Positions 44,429-51,455 of a DNA stretch of 64,000 nucleotides are shown one piece after another (positions within the stretch are counted from its first letter, which is position 1; each line of letters opens with the position of its first letter). This stretch comes from Streptomyces flavofungini (lineage in GTDB: Bacteria > Actinomycetota > Actinomycetes > Streptomycetales > Streptomycetaceae). The notes beneath the pieces were generated by a model, which worked only from the letters and a program-made list of their open reading frames with translations, was not told where the DNA came from and did not search any database. Location of the stretch: contig NZ_CP128846.1 in NCBI RefSeq assembly GCF_030388665.1, positions 4,910,501 to 4,974,500 of the forward strand, read 5' to 3'. The position numbers and the translations under genes were made by a program.

Positions 44429-45628
44429 GTGCCCATTGCCGTGATCGCCCTCTCCCTCAGCGGTTTCGCCATCGGCGTCACCGAGTTCATCATCGCGGGC
44501 ATCCTGCCCGACATCGGATCCGACCTTGGCGTCTCCATCCCCACCGCGGGGCTGCTGGTGTCCGGATACGCGCTCGGCGTCGTCATCGGCGCCCCGCTCC
44601 TGACCGTGCTCTGCGCGCGCACCGAACGCAAGCGCCTGTTGATCCGGCTCATGGCGCTGTTCCTGATCGGCACGGTCGTGTCCGCCCTCGCGCCCACCTA
44701 CGGGGTGTTGATGGCGGGCCGCGTCCTGTCGGCGCTCGCCCACGGCGCCTTCTTCGGCGTCGCGATGGTGGTGGCCGCGGACCTCGTGGCCGGTGACCGC
44801 AAGGGCCGCGCGGTGTCCATGGTCGCCGCGGGCCTGACCATGTCCACCATCCTCGGCGTCCCGGCGGGAACCTTCATCGGGCAGAACTTCGGCTGGCGCT
44901 GGGCCTTCTGGATGGTCGCTCTCTTCGGAGCCGTCGGCCTCGCCGGCATTTCCGCGCTCGTGCCCAGGACTCCCGCGCCCGAGGGCACCGGCCTGCGCGG
45001 CGAACTGAGCGTGCTGCGCCGCCCCCAGGTGATCCTGGTGCTGCTGACCACCGTGCTCGGCTTCGGAGGTGTCATGACCTCGTACACCTACATCGCCGAA
45101 ATGGTCACCAAGGTCACTGGCTTCTCCGACGGTGCCGTCACCCTGATCATGGTCCTGTTCGGGGTCGGGATGTTCGTCGGCAACCTGATCAGTGGCCGAC
45201 TCGCGGACCGTGCCCCCAACAGCGCCATGTGCGGCTCGCTGGCCCTGCTCACCGTGGTCCTCGCGGTGTTCGTCCTCACCGTGCACGACAAGACGGCCAC
45301 CTGCGTGACCGTCTTCCTCTTCGGCGCCGCCACCTTCGCCACCATCTCGCCTCTCCAGATGCGGATCATGGCCAAGGCCGACGGAGCCCCCACCCTGGCC
45401 TCGGCGTCGAACATCGCCGCCTTCAACCTCGCCAACGCCGCGGGCCCGCTGCTCGGCGGCCAGATCATCCACGCCGGCCTCGGCTACCCGGCCCTCAACT
45501 GGGCGGGCGCCCTGGTGACCCTCGCCGGTCTGTTGCTCGCCGCACTCGGGGTGGCCGTCGAGCGCCGTGCCGACGCCGTGGCACCGGCCCCCGCCCCCGC
45601 CGTCACGAGCGGCTCAGCCGCCCACTGA
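44429..45628 (+). CDS. MFS transporter, DHA1 (AraJ/CmlA-like) family
   Basis: The 399-residue membrane protein has twelve predicted helices. Its start, SLSGFAIGVTEFIIAGILPD then LLVSGYALGVVIGAPLLTVL, is typical of DHA1 exporters. The loop motif ARTERKRLLI is present after helix 2, and SALAHGAFFGVAMVVAADLV is in helix 4. It probably exports the cluster product. Start is GTG 44429 with CCAGGAGC upstream. It sits between the aldo/keto reductase and the AfsA-like gene in one rightward run. Confidence 0.92.
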   Translation: MPIAVIALSLSGFAIGVTEFIIAGILPDIGSDLGVSIPTAGLLVSGYALGVVIGAPLLTVLCARTERKRLLIRLMALFLIGTVVSALAPTYGVLMAGRVLSALAHGAFFGVAMVVAADLVAGDRKGRAVSMVAAGLTMSTILGVPAGTFIGQNFGWRWAFWMVALFGAVGLAGISALVPRTPAPEGTGLRGELSVLRRPQVILVLLTTVLGFGGVMTSYTYIAEMVTKVTGFSDGAVTLIMVLFGVGMFVGNLISGRLADRAPNSAMCGSLALLTVVLAVFVLTVHDKTATCVTVFLFGAATFATISPLQMRIMAKADGAPTLASASNIAAFNLANAAGPLLGGQIIHAGLGYPALNWAGALVTLAGLLLAALGVAVERRADAVAPAPAPAVTSGSAAH

Positions 45629-45670
45629 CATCCGACCGCATCAACGATCCGCTACGAAAGGGCAGTCACA

Positions 45671-46657
45671 GTGGAAACCCAGGTCCTGGAGGCGCCCCCC
45701 GAGGCGCCCGGTTACGACCGGACCGTGTCCCGCGCCCTGGTGCACCGCTGGGCGCTGTCCGAGGTGTTCCTGACCGACTCGGTGTCCGTGGGTGACGGCC
45801 TCTTCGTCGCCGGTGCGCAACTCCCGCTCACCCACGGGTACTTCCGGGACCACATCCCCGGACGCCGCCACCACGATCCGCTGCTCGTCCTGGAGAGCTG
45901 CCGCCAGGCCGTGACGTATGCCTCCCACGTCCACGAGGGCGTATCCGCTGACACCACGTTCATGGTCACGTCCTGGACGCTGGACATCGCCGACCCGGCG
46001 GCCCTGAAGTGCGGCGAGCGCCCCGGGGAGCTGCGGATGGACGGGGAAGTCACCGACCGACGCAGGCGTGGCGGTCGGCTGCGGGGCCTGGCCTTCGCCA
46101 TGGATCTGACCCTGGACGGCCGCCCGCTCGGCAGGCTCACCATGGACACCAACTGCACGCCCACCGACCAGTACCACGCGCTGCGGCGGATGCAACGGGG
46201 CACGGCCGTGCCCACGGCCTTCGACCTCCCGGCCGACCCGGCCGGTGAGCCGGTGGAGCCCGCGCTGGTGTGCCGCCTCGACTCCGCGAACGCGGTCCTC
46301 GACGCGGTACGCCGACAGGGGGCGGCCCTGACCGCCCGGCTCAGCCCGCGCACGTACCGCAATCGCAGCATGTACGACCACCCCTACGACCACGTTCCCG
46401 CGATGGTGTTCAGCGAGGCGGCGCGGCAGTGCGGCCTGCTGCTCGGCGCCGACGCGAGCGCCGTCACCGGGTCCCCGCCGGACTCCGGCCCTCGCCGGGT
46501 CCTCAGGCTGCACGGGTCCTTCGTGAAGTTCGCCGAGCTGGACGCCGAGGTCCTGCTGAGCGCCGCACCGGAGGACGGAGCCGGGCCGGGTGCCTTCCGC
46601 ATGGCAGCCGTGCAGGGGGACGAGACGGTCGCGGAGGTGCGCGTCACGCTCGGCTGA
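45671..46657 (+). CDS. AfsA-family gamma-butyrolactone/butenolide-type synthase
   Basis: The 328-residue protein has two hotdog domains as in AfsA, ScbA, BarX and MmfL. The first shows VSRALVHRWALSEVFLTDSV then HGYFRDHIPGRRHHDPLLVL and ESCRQA. The second shows MYDHPYDHVPAMVFSEAARQ then VLRLHGSFVKFAELDAEVLL. AfsA-type enzymes condense a beta-ketoacyl thioester with dihydroxyacetone phosphate, the first step to A-factor-like butyrolactones and methylenomycin furans. GTG 45671 follows GAAAGGG. A HAD phosphatase gene follows 78 bp downstream, as would be needed to dephosphorylate the product. No ArpA/TetR receptor gene is present in the island, which is unusual. Confidence 0.92.
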   Translation: METQVLEAPPEAPGYDRTVSRALVHRWALSEVFLTDSVSVGDGLFVAGAQLPLTHGYFRDHIPGRRHHDPLLVLESCRQAVTYASHVHEGVSADTTFMVTSWTLDIADPAALKCGERPGELRMDGEVTDRRRRGGRLRGLAFAMDLTLDGRPLGRLTMDTNCTPTDQYHALRRMQRGTAVPTAFDLPADPAGEPVEPALVCRLDSANAVLDAVRRQGAALTARLSPRTYRNRSMYDHPYDHVPAMVFSEAARQCGLLLGADASAVTGSPPDSGPRRVLRLHGSFVKFAELDAEVLLSAAPEDGAGPGAFRMAAVQGDETVAEVRVTLG

Positions 46658-46667
46658 GCCACCGCCT

Positions 46668-46710
46668 TCCCTTCCCCTTCCCCTTCCCCTTCCCCCTCCC
46701 CCCTCCCTTC
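46668..46710. repeat. Pyrimidine tract with TTCCCC repeats
   Basis: A run of about 40 pyrimidines contains four to five copies of TTCCCC between the AfsA-like and phosphatase genes. A similar pyrimidine-rich stretch precedes the AKR gene (about 43188-43235). I see no hairpin. Confidence 0.8.
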
Positions 46711-46735
46711 AGCCCCGACCGCACTCGGAGTTCTT

Positions 46736-47422
46736 GTGATCACCCCACCGTTGCCTTCGGCGACCGCCGTCGCGTTCTTCGACGTCGACGAGACGCTGAC
46801 CACCGTCAAGACCATGTTCGACTTCTACGACTTCTTCCTGGCCGCCGTCGGCCACAGCGAGGAGGAGCAGGCCCGGCTGCGGGACGACGCCCGCGCCCTG
46901 CTGCTCCCGGGCCTGCCCCGGGAGCAGGGCAACCGCCTGTTCTACCGGCGGTTCGCGGGCTACAAGGCCGAGCAGGTCGACGCCGCGGGCGAGGCCTGGT
47001 TCGACCGGCACCTTGAACGCGGTGGGTTCTTCCACCGTGACGTCCTCGACGCCTTGCGGGAGCACCGGGCGGCGGGCCTGGCCACGGTGCTGGTCTCGGG
47101 CTCCTTCCAGGGCTGCCTGGGGCACGTCGCTGCGTACGTGGGGGCGGACGCGGTGCTGTGCACCCGGCCCGAGATCCGAGACGGCGAGTACACCGGCGAC
47201 GTACTGGAGACCATGATCGGCGACGCCAAGGCGCGGGCCGCCCGCGCCCTCCTCGCGGAGCGCGGCATCGCACCGGAGCACTGCCACGCGTACGGCGACC
47301 ACACCTCCGACCTGGAGCTGCTCCGCCTCGTGGGCCACCCGGTGGTCGTCGGCTCGCATCCGGACATGGTGGCCGAGGCCGCCCGCAACGACTGGCGCCG
47401 CCTGCCCGGCGTACCCGGCTGA
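46736..47422 (+). CDS. HAD-superfamily phosphatase (subclass IB)
   Basis: The 228-residue protein has HAD motif I in AFFDVDETLTTVKTMFDFYD, motif II Ser in ATVLVSGSFQG, and motif III/IV in CHAYGDHTSDLELL with AKARAARALLAERG before it. Subclass IB enzymes (SerB-like) hydrolyse small phosphate esters. Next to an AfsA homologue, the natural role is removal of the phosphate left from dihydroxyacetone phosphate, as proposed for MmfP in methylenomycin furan synthesis. Start is GTG 46736. A broken AMP-ligase gene follows after 26 bp. Confidence 0.9.
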   Translation: MITPPLPSATAVAFFDVDETLTTVKTMFDFYDFFLAAVGHSEEEQARLRDDARALLLPGLPREQGNRLFYRRFAGYKAEQVDAAGEAWFDRHLERGGFFHRDVLDALREHRAAGLATVLVSGSFQGCLGHVAAYVGADAVLCTRPEIRDGEYTGDVLETMIGDAKARAARALLAERGIAPEHCHAYGDHTSDLELLRLVGHPVVVGSHPDMVAEAARNDWRRLPGVPG

Positions 47423-47448
47423 CTGTCCCCCTGCACAGAGACCGAGCG

Positions 47449-47994
47449 ATGGGCACCATGACGACGACGCAGCAGATACCGGAAGACCGCCCCGGCACGG
47501 CCACGGTCGAGCGCGGGACCGACCTGGCCGGGCTGCTGTTGCGGGCCGCAGCAGAGTTCCCCCGAGCACGGGGTCCGCTACTGCTCGGGGGAACGGGCCC
47601 TCGACCACACGCCGCGCACCTATCCACAGCTGCTCGACGACTCCCGTCGGCTGCTGGACTCCTTGCGTGCGGCGGGGGTCCGTCCCGGACGGGTCGTGGT
47701 GCTCCTGCTGGAACAGCCCGAGAAGTTCCTCCCGGCCCTCTGGGCGTGCCTGCTCGGGGGGATCACCGTCTGCCCGCTGGTTCCCGTCCGCGACGATCCG
47801 CAACGTTGGGCAGCGCAGTTGAGCCACGTCCATGCCCTGCTCGAAGGGCGCTCATGGTCACCGACAGCGGGACGCGTGCGGAGCTTCCGGCAGTTGAAGG
47901 GCTGGCGGTGGCCACCTTCGAGGAACTGGCCCGGGCCGCCGCCGCCACCCCGACTCCCTTCTCGATCGTCGAAGCGTCCGTGAACGGGAGCTGA
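47449..47994 (+). pseudogene. Truncated AMP-dependent acyl ligase (fatty acyl-AMP/CoA ligase) with two frameshifts
   Basis: Only about the first 170 of some 550 residues expected for an AMP ligase remain. The frame starts TDLAGLLLRAAAEFP. After a C5 run (47559-47563, one extra C) it continues in another frame as EHGVRYCSGERALDHTPRTY, GVRPGRVVVLLLEQPEKFLP and ALWACLLGGITVCPLVPV. At the G-run 47846-47848 one base is missing, and the first frame resumes as LMVTDSGTRAELPAVEGLAV. The two shifts compensate, so sequencing error is possible for those, but the loss of the C-terminal two thirds is real. It presumably once activated an acyl starter for the ACP. Confidence 0.75.
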
Positions 47995-48269
47995 CCGCGG
48001 GCCGTGCCCGCGCTTGGCGTGCGTATGAGGCGGAGCGGGAGTGGCTTCAACAGGCTGTGGACAACCACAGGCGCAGGCAGCGCACCACTCGGCGCCAGGC
48101 TCAAGAGCGCGAGCCCGGCGATCCGGAGGCAGAGATCTGTATCACATGGCCCGCCTCGCGCCTGGACAGCATCACAGAAACGGAGGAAAACGGCGGAAAG
48201 AGTGACAGAAAGGACGCCAGCTACTCAGAAGCACGCCCCCACGATGGAGAGCGTGCCTCGAAGCTGTAG
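47995..48269 (+). pseudogene. C-terminal fragment of an unidentified protein abutting tRNA-Glu
   Basis: An open frame without a plausible start reads ELTAGRARAWRAYEAEREWL then QQAVDNHRRRQRTTRRQAQE and, further on, AEICITWPASRLDSITETEE, ending in a TAG at 48267-48269, directly before the tRNA-Glu 3' end. Base composition is less GC-biased than the core. It looks like the charged C-terminus of a mobile-element or plasmid protein left at the att end of the island, but I cannot name the family. Confidence 0.4.
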
Positions 48270-48286
48270 GTGCCCCCAACGGGATT
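48270..48286. other. Putative right attachment site within tRNA-Glu 3' end
   Basis: GTGCCCCCAACGGGATT contains the last 16 bases of the tRNA-Glu gene (minus strand) plus one base. It matches 29048-29064 in 16 of 17 positions and in the same orientation, so the pair delimits about 19.2 kb. Confidence 0.6.
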
Positions 48287-48343
48287 CGAACCCGTGCTAC
48301 CGCCTTGAAAGGGCGGCGTCCTGGGCCACTAGACGATGAGGGC
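48271..48343 (-). tRNA. tRNA-Glu (anticodon TTC)
   Basis: This 73-nt minus-strand gene has acceptor stem GCCCTCA paired with TTGGGGGC-type bases (one G-T wobble), anticodon loop CTTTCAA, T-loop GTTCGAA and discriminator A. Its 3' end lies at the right border of the accessory island. Confidence 0.95.
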
Positions 48344-48424
48344 TAAGAGGCCCGCCGTGGCGCTTTGCAGCGCGTCGGGGACGTGAGAAGCATATGGGAT
48401 GGGGGGAGGGATCGCCAAAACGGT

Positions 48425-49984
48425 TTACGAGGGCGGGACCGGAGGTGGTGTCGAAGGGTCGGCCCCGGGCTGGTTCTCCTTGGGCAGATGGCGGCTGACC
48501 TCGGCCTTCGTGAGGCCGAGCCCGCCCAGTTTGATCTCGTCCCAGGCCTGGAGGCGTTTGGTGGCGCGGTCCAGGTAGAGCACGGACGTCTCCACCGGGT
48601 CGGGGTGCTCCCCCTCGACCGCGCGCAGGCCGCTGCCCCCCGTCGAACCCTCGATGCGCAGCCGCGTGCCCTCCTCCATGACCTCCATCTCCTGGTGGTG
48701 CACATGGCCCGCGAGGACGAGCGGCACCGTCCCGTCCGTCCTCCGCGCGGCCGCCGGGTTGTGCGCGACGGCGATGTCGACCGGCGTGCCCTTGGCGGCC
48801 TGCTCGCGGAGGGAGGCCGCGAGGTTGATGCCCGCCATCTCCTCCACCGGGTTGCCCTCCTGCTTCACCGAGCGGTCCGGTGTGAACTGGGGGTCCCCGA
48901 TCCCGGCGAAGCGCAGGCCCGCGACGTCGACCGGCTTGCCGCCGTCGAGCACGTGGGTGTTCTTGAGCTTCTTCACATAGCGCTGCGTCGCGAACGAATC
49001 GTGGTTGCCGCGCACCCACACGTAGGGCGCGCCCAGGTCTTCGATCGGGTCGAGGAAGGCGTTCTCCGCGGCGCTGCCGTGGTCCATGGTGTCGCCGGAG
49101 TCGACGATGACGTCGATCTCGTACTGCTCGACGAGCGAAGCGATGATCTTCCAGCTCGCCGGGTTGAGGTGGATGTCCGAGACGTGCAGCAGGCGGATCG
49201 TGGACGGGTCCGGCTCGTACGCCGGGAGGGTGGACGTCACGTCGTACAGCTTCGTCACGTTCGTGACCAGGCGCGCCAACTCCCTTTGGTAGACGTCGAA
49301 TTCGCTGACGATGTTCCGGGCGTTGCCGACGACCGAGGGGGCGCTGCTGAGGAGGCCCGAGAACTTCGGCTCCAGGACCGACTTGGGGTTCCAGGTCGCG
49401 TACGCCGCCGCGCCCGATGCCGCCAGGAGGGCGAGGGCGAGGCCGCCCGCCGCGAGCGCCCTGCGCGGCCTGCGGTACACCGCGAGGCCCAGCGCCGTGG
49501 CGCCCGCGACCACCGCCGCGCACGAACGCACCGCCAGGTCGAGCGTGCCCGTGACGACGTCCTCCGCCACCTCCTCCTGCATCCCCGAGATCCGCTCCGG
49601 ATGGTCCACCAGGGCCTCCGAGCGCACCGGGTCCAGGCGGTCCACCTCGACGTCCAGGCGGATCGGCGCCACGTGCGAGTTCAGTTCCAGGGCGCCGAGC
49701 GGCGACACGTCGATCTTCGTGCCGCCGGTCAGGGACGGGCGCAGCTGCATCCGCGTGTCCATGGGCCCCACGGACGTACGTACGCTGCCGACGATCAGCA
49801 GCCCCAGCCAGGCCCCCAGGAGCACCACCGCCACCAGGCCCACCGCCCGGCCGAACGGGTGCGGGGTGCTGGTGAGGTTCGTGGTGGGGGGCGGGTGTGC
49901 CGCGCGGTAGCGGCTGACGAGAGCGGTCGTCGCCCCGCGCAGGCCACGCAGGTTCCGCAGAACGACAGTCCAGTCGCGCCCCAT
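48425..49984 (-). CDS. Membrane-anchored metallophosphoesterase
   Basis: The 519-residue protein has one membrane segment near residues 50-72 (VGLVAVVLLGAWLGLLIVGS) and a second pair near 160-200. A calcineurin-like phosphoesterase domain follows with all metal motifs: LLHVSDIHLNP, VDSGDTMDHG, VWVRGNHDS, VAHNPAA and LAGHVHHQE. The C-terminus is Pro-rich. The catalytic domain is probably extracytoplasmic. The substrate is unknown. ATG 49984 gives MGRDWTVVLRNLRGLRG; two upstream starts are possible. It is divergent from the small metallopeptidase gene at 50134. Confidence 0.88.
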   Translation of the reverse strand: MGRDWTVVLRNLRGLRGATTALVSRYRAAHPPPTTNLTSTPHPFGRAVGLVAVVLLGAWLGLLIVGSVRTSVGPMDTRMQLRPSLTGGTKIDVSPLGALELNSHVAPIRLDVEVDRLDPVRSEALVDHPERISGMQEEVAEDVVTGTLDLAVRSCAAVVAGATALGLAVYRRPRRALAAGGLALALLAASGAAAYATWNPKSVLEPKFSGLLSSAPSVVGNARNIVSEFDVYQRELARLVTNVTKLYDVTSTLPAYEPDPSTIRLLHVSDIHLNPASWKIIASLVEQYEIDVIVDSGDTMDHGSAAENAFLDPIEDLGAPYVWVRGNHDSFATQRYVKKLKNTHVLDGGKPVDVAGLRFAGIGDPQFTPDRSVKQEGNPVEEMAGINLAASLREQAAKGTPVDIAVAHNPAAARRTDGTVPLVLAGHVHHQEMEVMEEGTRLRIEGSTGGSGLRAVEGEHPDPVETSVLYLDRATKRLQAWDEIKLGGLGLTKAEVSRHLPKENQPGADPSTPPPVPPS

Positions 49985-50133
49985 TGGGGCCGTATGCCCA
50001 TGCGGGGTGGTGGCTATGCCCGCGCCGGGCGGTCGCCGTGCCCGTCGGCCCACGGGCGCCGGCCCGGTGCGCGGCCGTTCCCCGCCGGGGCGGCGGTGGG
50101 CGTGGGGCGTGGGGCGTGGCGGACAATGGGCGT

Positions 50134-50484
50134 GTGCTGGAGATGACGCGCGAGGAGTTCGAGGAACTGGTGGCCGAGGCGCTCGACCGGATTCCTCCCG
50201 AGCTGACGCGGCTCATGGACAACGTCGCGGTGTTCGTCGAGGACGAACCGCCCCGCGACGACCCCGAGCTGCTGGGTCTGTACGAGGGAACTCCGCTCAC
50301 CGATCGCGGGGAGTGGTACGCCGGGGTGCTGCCCGACCGCATCACCATCTACCGGGGACCCACCCTGCGGATGTGCGAGTCGCGCGAGGACGTCGTCGCC
50401 GAGACCGAGATCACCGTGGTGCACGAGGTCGCGCACCACTTCGGGATCGACGACGAGCGGCTGCACGCCCTGGGGTACGGATGA
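50134..50484 (+). CDS. Small acidic zinc metallopeptidase (TTHA0227-type)
   Basis: The 116-residue protein shows TREEFEELVAEALDRIPPEL, then VFVEDEPP, YRGPTLRMCES, and the zinc motif HEVAHHFGIDDERLHALGYG. The HExxH plus downstream Asp/Glu are the minimal gluzincin-like site of the MMP_TTHA0227 family found in most actinobacteria. No signal peptide is seen, so it is cytosolic. The substrate is unknown. GTG 50134 or ATG 50143 could be the start. Confidence 0.88.
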   Translation: MLEMTREEFEELVAEALDRIPPELTRLMDNVAVFVEDEPPRDDPELLGLYEGTPLTDRGEWYAGVLPDRITIYRGPTLRMCESREDVVAETEITVVHEVAHHFGIDDERLHALGYG

Positions 50485-50634
50485 GGTTCCGGGGCCTCGC
50501 GGACGGTCGAGCGCGGTCGGATTGAGGCTTCGGTCACAGGTCGGGCGCGGGCGCGGGGTTTCCGTGTCCTCTTGCGGGGCGCGGGAGTTGGGCAGGGCGT
50601 TCCTTCCCCCCAGCGCCTTCGGAGGTGCTCGGCC

Positions 50635-51204
50635 GTGCGCCATGTGTACGTTTCCGTTCGGTGGGCCGCGGCTGTCGTGGCCGTCGCGGCCACCGCGGGC
50701 TGTATGAGCATCGGCGACGACGGGAGCGGCGCGCCCGCCCCCGCGCGGTCCGCCGGTGAGCGGAGCGGGGCCGCCGCCCCCGACGGGGGGACCGTCACGC
50801 CCGGCGGCTCCCGCGCCGACGGGCGCGCGGACGGCCGCCGGGGCGGAGAGAAGGACGGCAAGGGCGGCAAGGACGGCAAGGACGGCGATGAGGACGGCGG
50901 CAAGGACGGCAAGGAGCCGGCCGCCGGGCGCGGGAAGGACGCCGCGTCGGACCACGAGCACCCGAAGGGCGGCTCCGGCGGCGGCTCGACCGTCGAGCCC
51001 ACCAACGACGGCGGCAAGCCCTCGCCGACCCGTACGCGGCCGGGCCCCCGGCCGACCCGGAGCACCCCCGCCCCCGACCCGACGTCCGCGACGCCCACGC
51101 CGACCCAGGAGCCGACGCCCCCGGAGCCGTCGTCGTCCGCCCACGGCGGGGTGGGGGAGCCCGCGGGGCAGGGGGAGCCCTCGCCTCAGGCCGGGCCCGC
51201 GTAG
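50635..51204 (+). CDS. Low-complexity lipoprotein
   Basis: The 189-residue protein has a signal peptide and lipobox (VRWAAAVVAVAATAGC). Almost the whole mature part is low complexity: Gly/Lys/Asp-rich (KDGKGGKDGKDGDEDGGKDG), then Pro/Thr-rich (PTRTRPGPRPTRS), ending with EPTPPEPSSS and a Gly/Pro tail. It is probably a surface-exposed linker-type protein. No domain is recognised. GTG 50635 follows GGAGG. Confidence 0.65.
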   Translation: MRHVYVSVRWAAAVVAVAATAGCMSIGDDGSGAPAPARSAGERSGAAAPDGGTVTPGGSRADGRADGRRGGEKDGKGGKDGKDGDEDGGKDGKEPAAGRGKDAASDHEHPKGGSGGGSTVEPTNDGGKPSPTRTRPGPRPTRSTPAPDPTSATPTPTQEPTPPEPSSSAHGGVGEPAGQGEPSPQAGPA

Positions 51205-51455
51205 GGGGTGTGGCGCCGTCGTCGGGGCCTTGGGAAAGCCCCGATATGGTGGGCGTTTGCCAATTGGGGTGGAGGGTGCGTATGGTGGTAGATCGTTTGA
51301 TCCCATTTGCCCGGCCCTCTTGGTGGAAAAGCCACAGAAGAGCGCCGCGTGGCGCGTACTCTCCCTTGCCGTGGCTGACCGCATAGAGGCGGTCCATTGC
51401 GAAATCACGGAGTTGACGGGCGCGTGCCGAGACTCCGGAAGGTTTCGCATTTCGC

